Positions 26,956 to 33,487 of a stretch of 64,000 nt of DNA are shown piece after piece. The stretch is taken from contig NZ_FXTP01000002.1 of NCBI RefSeq assembly GCF_900182705.1, positions 248,001 through 312,000 of the forward strand, given 5' to 3'. Each line of letters begins with the position of its first letter. Positions within the stretch are counted from its first letter, which is position 1. The notes beneath the pieces are model-generated. The model worked only from the letters and a program-made list of their open reading frames with translations, ran no database searches and was not told the DNA's origin. The position numbers were made by a program, and so were the translations under genes. Source of the DNA: Gracilimonas mengyeensis. Its GTDB lineage: Bacteria; Bacteroidota; Rhodothermia; Balneolales; Balneolaceae.

Positions 26956-27618
26956 TTACCCGTGATGCATACCGCCGCCGGTCATCATCACCCCGCGCCA
27001 GATCAATAGCAGGCCGATTACAATGGCGAAGTAAGTGGTAAAGGGGCGGAGTCTGGATCTCAATTTGGGAGATATGAAGCCTGGTGCCATATTCATGAGA
27101 AGCATGACGGGGAGGGTGCCCAAACCAAACAAAGCCATATAGATGCTACTGTGTAATGCGGTATCAGTGACCAAGGCAACAGCCAGAGCGGTTACTACCA
27201 AGCCGCAGGGAAGAAAGCCATTCAACAAACCAATCAGGAATGATGAAGAAAGTGAACGTTCTTTAAAAAGAGTTGATATCCCTGAACTGATGAGAGACTG
27301 AAACTTGGCATAGGTGTCTCTGAGTTTGCCGGGAAGTTTGATATTTGGGAAGATGGCAAAAAACACAATGAGTATCCCTAAAATAATAGAAAGAACATTT
27401 TGATACCCGGCTACAGCGGCTCCCATGCCCAGTATTCCCAAGCCAAAGCCCAAAAATGCGTAGGTAAAAATGCGCCCTGTGTTATACAACAAGCCTCTTG
27501 TAAACATGGCCGTGGGCGAGTGATCATCCCCCGGGATACTGAGTGCAATGGGGCCACACATGCCAATGCAGTGCAAGCTGCCCAACAATCCTAAGGTAAA
27601 TCCAGTCCAAAGTTCCAT
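26956..27618 (-). CDS. DsbD/UreH-like membrane protein of the cbb3 locus (TauE/SafE-annotated type)
   Basis: A 220-residue membrane protein with about six helices. GSLHCIGMCGPIALS at residues 14-28 and NGFLPCGLV near 140 are the two Cys/Pro-rich halves of the DsbD_2 (PF13386) family, which is often mislabelled as sulfite exporter. The C-terminus ends in Gly, Met and His (GGGMHHG), which may bind copper. It is the last gene of the cbb3 locus, after fixH. Members beside cbb3 genes are thought to help copper delivery or cytochrome maturation; this is inference from context. Confidence 0.8.
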   Translation of the reverse strand: MELWTGFTLGLLGSLHCIGMCGPIALSIPGDDHSPTAMFTRGLLYNTGRIFTYAFLGFGLGILGMGAAVAGYQNVLSIILGILIVFFAIFPNIKLPGKLRDTYAKFQSLISSGISTLFKERSLSSSFLIGLLNGFLPCGLVVTALAVALVTDTALHSSIYMALFGLGTLPVMLLMNMAPGFISPKLRSRLRPFTTYFAIVIGLLLIWRGVMMTGGGMHHG

Positions 27619-27767
27619 AATTTTCTAACCGCTAAGGGCGCAAAGAGCACAATGGCTTTGCAGGTTTAGATTTAAAACGATGCCTTGTGCAAGCGTCTCG
27701 CTTGTACCAGTAGTTGGTTCCAGATCCGTACATCATTTAGGAGTAAGTACCAGAACCTTTGTTTCCA

Positions 27768-28226
27768 TTATATAAAAATGTTCTTTTGGTCGATGTAGGT
27801 CAGCGAATCCTGTTTCCATTCTAGCGTAAGCTTCCACCGGCCTTCTTCAAAATCGCCTACAGGGATAAACTGCTGTCCATTTTCATCTAGTTGTAACTTA
27901 AAGCGTTTATCCAAGCCGGAATCATTGGGGCGATAGAAAGTAACGGAGCCGTCTAATGAATCGGCACGAAGTTCTTCCGGGAAGGTGATTTTGATGGACA
28001 CTGATGGCTCATCAAATAAAATCAGAACCTGTTTTTCCAGGTTTCGCGCATTTTGAATGCCATCGATGGTTTCCTGGTATTCTACTCCTTCCTCGTAATG
28101 GTTCTCGGAAACGAGGTAAAATTCCAGGCTAATGAGATAACTCACCGTACTTAAGGTTGCCAATACAAATACCACAATGGCCAGCGTAATGCCGGTTCCC
28201 CAGTTAAATTTATCTTTGATACTCAT
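27768..28226 (-). CDS. FixH/CcoH-like cbb3 oxidase assembly protein
   Basis: A 152-residue protein with one N-terminal membrane helix (about 11-33) and a periplasmic beta domain with VTFYRPNDSGLDKRFKL and FEEGRWKLTLEW, typical for FixH. FixH/CcoH takes part in cbb3 oxidase assembly or stability. It lies 71 bases after ccoG. The gap to the next gene (149 bases) contains an AACCGC-type repeat arm at 27626-27650. Confidence 0.87.
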   Translation of the reverse strand: MSIKDKFNWGTGITLAIVVFVLATLSTVSYLISLEFYLVSENHYEEGVEYQETIDGIQNARNLEKQVLILFDEPSVSIKITFPEELRADSLDGSVTFYRPNDSGLDKRFKLQLDENGQQFIPVGDFEEGRWKLTLEWKQDSLTYIDQKNIFI

Positions 28227-28297
28227 GATCTAATGGTCGATGTTTTTTGAAAATATTTGTTTTGATTTGAAACAACTAAGCTTCTATGACAAAATGA

Positions 28298-29764
28298 TTA
28301 CTGATTACTGGTTGCAGGACCCAAAAATCCGGATGTTACTGTCTCAAGCTTTTCATCCCCGGAATAAATGCCGAAGCTGAGCGCTGTTTGAGATCCTTCC
28401 AATACCGAATCGGCTAACTGAACCATAAAGCGTCCTTCTGCCGAGTTTTGCGCCTGTATGCTGGTAATGCTTCCAAGCGATACGATCTCTCCACGCGGAC
28501 TTTCCAGCCGAATATCAACCGGCATTTCCTTAAAGGTTTTGTTGAGCATTTTGATGTTATAAATATTGCTATAGCGATTATCGGGAAGCTCCTGATACAA
28601 GGTGCCGGGTTCGCGTAAAATAGTGGTTTCGGTATCGGGACGTAGTGTTAACAGGGTGACAAAGGTTGTAAACAGTATTAACAGAATACCGGAGTAACCA
28701 GCTACGCGTGGCGTCAATACCTTTTGTTTACCTTCGCGAATAGCCTCTTCTGATGAATACCGAATAAGGCCGCGCGGTTTGTCAATTTTATCCATGACGG
28801 AATCACAGGCATCAATGCAGGCGGTACAGTGTATACATTCCAGCTGGGTGCCGTTGCGGATGTCAATTCCCATAGGACATACTTTAACGCATTGGTAACA
28901 GTCGATACAATCCCCGAACTCGGTGTCGGAGCTAAAACCAAGATCTTCAAGGGTAGCCTTTCGGTTTTCAAGTTTAAAGCGGTCTTTTACACTGGCCCGT
29001 TCTTCCCCCCGCACATAGTCATACATTACGTTGATGGAGTTATTATCAAGCATCACAGACTGCATACGGCCATAAGGGCAAACAAAGTGGCACACCTGTT
29101 CTCTCATAAAAGCAAACACGCCGTAAAACACGCCGCTAAACACGATCATGGCACTAAGCCCGCCAATGTGTTCGGATGGAGGATCGGTGATGATTTCAAA
29201 CAACTGATTTTTGCCAATAATGTAGGCCAGAAACAGGTTGGAGATCAGGAAGGCCATGCCATAGAAGATGGCATGTTTACTCACTTTTTTGGTGATTTTT
29301 TCCAGGTTCCAGTCTTGTTTGTTGAGCCGGATTTGTGCCGCGGCATCACCTTCTATCCAATATTCAACCCGCCTGAATACCATTTCCATGAAGATGGTTT
29401 GTGGGCAAGCCCAGCCACACCAAAGCCGGCCAAATACGACGGTAAACAGCACCACAAAGATGATGAAGGTCAACATCCCAAACAAAAGCAGATGCAGGTC
29501 TTGCGGCCAAAAAGCGACCCCAAAAATCACAAACTTTCGTTCAATGATATTCAGTAGCAAAAGCGGGTTTCCGTTGATGGTTATAAACGGGCCACTAAAA
29601 AAGAATGCCAGCAATAGCACAGCCACAACATTACGGGCTTTGTAATGTCTGCCGCTGGGTTTTTTAGGATAAATCCAGTTGCGTTTTCCTTCTTCGTTGA
29701 CCGTAGACAGGTGGTCGCGAAAGCTCTGTTGGTCGATGCGTCGTTCTTCTTCTAAATTTGCCAT
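28298..29764 (-). CDS. ccoG: Cytochrome c oxidase accessory protein CcoG (FixG/RdxA)
   Basis: A 488-residue inner-membrane iron-sulfur protein thought to reduce copper for the cbb3 oxidase. Membrane helices lie near 45-65, 90-115, 160-185 and 205-225. CGWACPQTIFMEMVFRR near 125 and VCHFVCPYGR near 235 are conserved. Two 4Fe-4S motifs, CIDCYQCVKVCP near 287 and CIHCTACIDAC near 310, are intact, followed by another helix near 355 and a C-terminal periplasmic immunoglobulin-like domain. It starts 530 bases downstream of ccoP, across a repeat-rich gap. Confidence 0.95.
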   Translation of the reverse strand: MANLEEERRIDQQSFRDHLSTVNEEGKRNWIYPKKPSGRHYKARNVVAVLLLAFFFSGPFITINGNPLLLLNIIERKFVIFGVAFWPQDLHLLLFGMLTFIIFVVLFTVVFGRLWCGWACPQTIFMEMVFRRVEYWIEGDAAAQIRLNKQDWNLEKITKKVSKHAIFYGMAFLISNLFLAYIIGKNQLFEIITDPPSEHIGGLSAMIVFSGVFYGVFAFMREQVCHFVCPYGRMQSVMLDNNSINVMYDYVRGEERASVKDRFKLENRKATLEDLGFSSDTEFGDCIDCYQCVKVCPMGIDIRNGTQLECIHCTACIDACDSVMDKIDKPRGLIRYSSEEAIREGKQKVLTPRVAGYSGILLILFTTFVTLLTLRPDTETTILREPGTLYQELPDNRYSNIYNIKMLNKTFKEMPVDIRLESPRGEIVSLGSITSIQAQNSAEGRFMVQLADSVLEGSQTALSFGIYSGDEKLETVTSGFLGPATSNQ

Positions 29765-30150
29765 TTTACTCTAATTGGCTGACGGAAGCTTTAGTTATGG
29801 ACCAAAGTATCCTGTGTTAATAAAAAATATCTCTTGATTGCTTTGTGCGTTCTTTCTGGTGTTGAACGGAACCATACAGGATCGCCGTTTTCAGCAGGAC
29901 CCTTTCTCTGTCTCTTTCCCTAACGCCCAAGGGCGCCAGGGCAAGAGGACTTTTTACTTAATTACGATGTAGCTAAAGAACATTCTCCCTTTGAAGGGAG
30001 TACAGCTTTAGCCGGGAGAGGTGTTGGATGTTGAATTTGCAATATCAATGAATCCAACATTTAACCACCCCTCAATCCCCTCCGGGGAGGGAAAGCTTGC
30101 GGTAGTGATGACCGAGGTACTTGTTAAAGTGCTGAGTTCTTTATCCTTTC
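29765..30150. other. Gene-free gap upstream of ccoG with repeat modules
   Basis: No gene is seen. The module gggagtacagctttagccgggagaggtgttgg near 29996-30027 is kin to 15145-15175. Words gttgaatttgcaatatcaat and atccaacattta resemble the 2565 repeat family, and cccctccggggaggg near 30074 is a small GC-rich hairpin. The ccoG promoter presumably lies in the first 100 bases but is not obvious. Confidence 0.45.
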
Positions 30151-30276
30151 AAAGCACAAAGCACAAAGCACAAAGCACAAAGCACAAAGCACAAAGCACA
30201 AAGCACAAAGCACAAAGCACAAAGCACAAAGCACAAAGCACAAAGCACAAAGCACAAAGCACAAAGCACAAAGCAC
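30151..30276. repeat. Tandem array: 18 perfect copies of 7-bp AAAGCAC
   Basis: 126 bases of AAAGCAC repeated 18 times without a single change, then a partial ACAC. It sits between the ends of ccoP (stop at 30295) and the start of ccoG (29764). Because 7 is not a multiple of 3, three units make 21 bases, giving a spurious STKHKAQ heptapeptide frame. The perfect copy identity implies recent slippage expansion. Confidence 0.97.
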
Positions 30277-30294
30277 ACTAAATCACCATATCAC

Positions 30295-30897
30295 CTACAA
30301 GCTACAGGGTTCCGCTCGCGGATCGGGAGCTTTGGCTCCGGCCGGATTTGTGCCCTGAACCGAAGCAATGTAGCTGATCAGGCTTTGCACTTTCTCATCA
30401 GATAAACGGGCACCACTTCCGTAGGCGATCATGCCGCGGTCGGGATATCCGTTTATGATGCTGCTTGCCACGTCTTCAGGTGTACAACCATGAATCCAGA
30501 GGTCGTCCGTCAGGTTAGGGCCAACCATGCCTTCAGCGTTTTGGCCGTGGCAGGTGTAGCACAGATTGCCGTTACTCATATAGATTTCACGGCCTTCTTC
30601 AATGCGGGCCTGATCTTCAAGAAAAGCCCAGGTGAAGTCAGAGGCTTTGGTTTCGCCTCCCTCTCCACCTTCAGGCTGAAGGTTATATTGCTCGGCAGCG
30701 TCTGCCATTTCTTGCTCGTAGAGCTCTTCCTGCGTAGGTCCGCCGAGCATGTAATAATACACCATATACCCTACGCCCCAGGCAATGGTGAAGTAAAACA
30801 GCCACAGCCACCATACCGGCATATGGTTGTCTAATTCCTTGATGCCGTCATAATCGTGATCCAGCAACAGATCTTTTTCGTCGTCAAATACTTTCAT
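30295..30897 (-). CDS. ccoP: cbb3 cytochrome c oxidase subunit III, CcoP (single haem)
   Basis: A 200-residue subunit bringing electrons to the oxidase. An FixP_N-like N-terminus has DHDYDGIKELDNHMPVWWLW and one membrane helix (about 27-50). The periplasmic cytochrome c domain has a single haem site CYTCH near residue 112, with the likely Met ligand in GMIAYGSG near 155. Proteobacterial CcoP carries two haems in about 300 residues; this one is short with one. It overlaps ccoQ by 4 bases. Confidence 0.93.
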   Translation of the reverse strand: MKVFDDEKDLLLDHDYDGIKELDNHMPVWWLWLFYFTIAWGVGYMVYYYMLGGPTQEELYEQEMADAAEQYNLQPEGGEGGETKASDFTWAFLEDQARIEEGREIYMSNGNLCYTCHGQNAEGMVGPNLTDDLWIHGCTPEDVASSIINGYPDRGMIAYGSGARLSDEKVQSLISYIASVQGTNPAGAKAPDPRAEPCSL

Positions 30898-31085
30898 TGG
30901 TTTGAATGTTTGAAATTCATGTTGTCATCGTCTTCAAGGGGAAGGTGAGCAGCATCGTCCCAGTGGTGTTTTCCTTTCACCATCAGGTAAATGATCAATC
31001 CCACAAAAAATCCAAAAAACAGGATCAATGAGATGCTTGGGTAGATGCCGATGTCTTCCATGGCGCGTAAAACGTATTTATACAT
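30894..31085 (-). CDS. ccoQ: Small cbb3 oxidase subunit CcoQ-like
   Basis: A 63-residue one-helix protein (ISLILFFGFFVGLIIYLMV, about 17-37) with an acidic tail. Size, helix and position between ccoNO and ccoP identify it as CcoQ, a subunit that stabilises the complex. It starts 2 bases after ccoNO and overlaps ccoP by 4 bases. Confidence 0.85.
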   Translation of the reverse strand: MYKYVLRAMEDIGIYPSISLILFFGFFVGLIIYLMVKGKHHWDDAAHLPLEDDDNMNFKHSNQ

Positions 31086-31087
31086 GG

Positions 31088-33298
31088 TTATTCAGCCTCC
31101 GCTTGCTGTGGTTTAAAGTTGGCCTGAATGCGATCGCTGGATGGCAATGCTTCCCAGGGGTTTTCATTCCCTTTGATGTCGATACCCAGACGTTGCATGT
31201 AGGCAATGATGGCAATAATCTTTTTGTCGGAGGTGATTTGGATGCCTTCGATTTCATCAAAACCATTTTGTCGAAGTCCGGCCACAATGTCGTCGGCCTG
31301 GGCTTCCAGGTCACGTAGTGCAATCTCTTCGTAACCTTCCACATACGGTACACCCACAGATCGCAGTGCATTGATGCGGTTCGGGATGGTTTCCTTGTCC
31401 ATATCCTGGGTAAACAGCCATGGATACGCAGGCATGATAGACCCGGGCGAAGTGGAAGTAGGATCGTACATGTGGCGCACGTGCCAGCTATCCGGATACT
31501 TCCCGCCAATGCGGTGTAAATCAGGACCGGTACGTTTGGAGCCCCAGAGGAAGGGGTGATCGTACACAAATTCACCGGCCTTGGAGTATTCGCCGTAGCG
31601 CTCGGTTTCAGAGCGGAACGGCCGAATCATCTGCGAGTGACAGTTATTACAGCCCTCAGCGATGTAAATATCACGCCCTTCAACTTCTAATGGCGTATAT
31701 GGCTTCACACTGGCAATGGTTGGTACGTTAGAATCAACCAGTGCGGTGGGCACGTACTCAATCACCCCGCCAATAAGAATTACGACCAGGGTAAGAGCAG
31801 TAAATTGCAGGGGACGAGATTCCAGGCGTCGGTGCCATTTTTCTTTGGTTCCGGCTGCCGGATCGATAATAGCTTGTGCTTCGTCTTCTTCATCCTTGAC
31901 AAAGGATCCTTGTCGAGCCGTGTAAATCAGGTTAATAGCACCAATTACGGCACCAATGATGAACAAGGTTCCGCCGATGGCACGCAGTCCATACATGGGG
32001 ATGATCTGTGTCACTGTTTCCAGGAAGTTGGGATACTGAAGCAGACCTTCAGAAGTAAATTCTTTCCACATCAGGCTTTGCGTGATGCCGCCCCAGTACA
32101 TGGGAATGACGTAGAAAATAGCCCCCATGGTAGCAAACCAAAAGTGTACGTTGGCCAGCTTCACGGAATAAAGTTTGGTTTTGTAAATGCGTGGAGTGAT
32201 GTAATACAGCATCGCAAAGGTTAAACCGCCGTTCCACAGTAGCGCACCGTTGTGTACGTGACCGATAATGTAATCGGAGTAGTGGGCAATGGCGTTTACG
32301 TTAGCGATGGAGAGCATCGGCCCCTCAAAGGTTACCATACCGTAGGCGGTAACACCAACCACCAGGAATTTCAGCACGGGATCTTCGCGCACACGGTCCC
32401 AGGCTCCACGAAGCGTGAGTAAGCCGTTGAGCATACCGCCCCAACTCGGAGCAATCAGCATAATACTGAACACGGTACCCAGGGCTTGTGCCCATCCGGG
32501 AAGTGCAGTATACAGCAAGTGGTGAGGTCCGGCCCAAATGTAGATGAAAATCAATGACCAAAAGTGAACAATAGACAGCCGGTAAGAGAAAATAGGCCGG
32601 TTAGCGGCCTTCGGGATGAAGTAGTACATAATCCCCAAAAACGGTGTGGTAAGGAAAAAAGCCACCGCATTGTGTCCGTACCACCACTGTACCAGGGCAT
32701 CCTGAATACCCGCATAAATGGGATAACTTTTCAGGAGGGTGGCTGGTACCTCAAAGGAGTTTACCACGTGTAAAACGGCCACGGTCACAAAAGTAGCAAT
32801 GTAGAACCAGATGGCTACATACAGGTGTTTTTCCCGGCGCTTCAGGATGGTCATAATCATATTCAACCCAAAAACCACCCAAATAATAGTGATGGCAATA
32901 TCAATAGGCCATTCCAGTTCGGCATATTCTTTACTGGTGTTGATGCCAAAAGGCAGTGTCAAAACTGCCGATACGATGATGGCTTGCCACCCCCAAAAGT
33001 GCAGTTGGCTTAATTTTTGGCTCCACATAGGGGTTTTACATAGCCGGGGCAGCGAGTAATACACGCCGTAGAAAATGGCATTCCCTGCAAAAGCGAAAAT
33101 AACCGCGTTGGTGTGCAGAGGACGCAAGCGCCCGTAGCTGAGTTCTGGTATGAAGCCGAGAAAATCCGGCCAGATAAGTTTTAGGGCAATAGTAAGCCCA
33201 ACGATAAAGCCGATGAGACCCCACAAGACCGTGGCCACCCCGAATTTCCGGACAATATCGTTATCGTAATGAAAGGTTTCTAAAGTTGATGAAGACAT
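31088..33298 (-). CDS. ccoNO: Fused cbb3 cytochrome c oxidase subunits I and II (CcoN-CcoO)
   Basis: A 736-residue fusion. Residues 1-480 are CcoN, the haem-copper catalytic subunit with about 12 membrane helices: RPLHTNAVIFAF (low-spin haem His) near 60, WWYGHNAVAF (CuB His) near 205, HFWSLIFIYIWAGPHHLLY near 245 with the His pair, and IIGHVHNGALLWN near 343. Residues 500-736 are CcoO: a membrane helix then a monohaem cytochrome c domain with CNNCHSQMIRPFRSE near 555 and a Met ligand in GSIMPAYPW near 621. It reduces oxygen to water and pumps protons at low oxygen. Fusion of N and O is common in Bacteroidota. Confidence 0.96.
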   Translation of the reverse strand: MSSSTLETFHYDNDIVRKFGVATVLWGLIGFIVGLTIALKLIWPDFLGFIPELSYGRLRPLHTNAVIFAFAGNAIFYGVYYSLPRLCKTPMWSQKLSQLHFWGWQAIIVSAVLTLPFGINTSKEYAELEWPIDIAITIIWVVFGLNMIMTILKRREKHLYVAIWFYIATFVTVAVLHVVNSFEVPATLLKSYPIYAGIQDALVQWWYGHNAVAFFLTTPFLGIMYYFIPKAANRPIFSYRLSIVHFWSLIFIYIWAGPHHLLYTALPGWAQALGTVFSIMLIAPSWGGMLNGLLTLRGAWDRVREDPVLKFLVVGVTAYGMVTFEGPMLSIANVNAIAHYSDYIIGHVHNGALLWNGGLTFAMLYYITPRIYKTKLYSVKLANVHFWFATMGAIFYVIPMYWGGITQSLMWKEFTSEGLLQYPNFLETVTQIIPMYGLRAIGGTLFIIGAVIGAINLIYTARQGSFVKDEEDEAQAIIDPAAGTKEKWHRRLESRPLQFTALTLVVILIGGVIEYVPTALVDSNVPTIASVKPYTPLEVEGRDIYIAEGCNNCHSQMIRPFRSETERYGEYSKAGEFVYDHPFLWGSKRTGPDLHRIGGKYPDSWHVRHMYDPTSTSPGSIMPAYPWLFTQDMDKETIPNRINALRSVGVPYVEGYEEIALRDLEAQADDIVAGLRQNGFDEIEGIQITSDKKIIAIIAYMQRLGIDIKGNENPWEALPSSDRIQANFKPQQAEAE

Positions 33299-33487
33299 TT
33301 ATTCATCCCGATGTTTTTGGTTGTTGTTTGATTCTTTTTTTGAAGCTTTTTTGTCGTCGAACAGCACGCGCATAGAGGGAGTGTATTGATCGTCAAACTG
33401 ACCGGATTTAACCGCCCAGAAAAACAGTCCCAAGAAAATGAGGGCTACCATCAGGCTGAAGCCAATAAGCAGGTACATCACTTCCAT
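33299..33487 (-). CDS. ccoS: cbb3 oxidase assembly protein CcoS
   Basis: A 62-residue protein with one membrane helix (MYLLIGFSLMVALIFLGLFFW) followed by the conserved AVKSGQFDD motif and a Lys/Ser-rich tail. CcoS is needed for cofactor insertion into cbb3 oxidase. It overlaps ccoI by 10 bases and abuts ccoNO. Confidence 0.93.
   Translation of the reverse strand: MEVMYLLIGFSLMVALIFLGLFFWAVKSGQFDDQYTPSMRVLFDDKKASKKESNNNQKHRDE

Noticed and set aside
30151-30276. Possible CRISPR array
   Set aside because: Units are 7 bp with no spacers, and no cas genes are present.
30021-30281. 86-codon frame covering the 7-bp array, encoding STKHKAQ repeats
   Set aside because: The repeat is an automatic result of 7-bp units read in triplets; no ribosome site, and upstream text is intergenic repeat.
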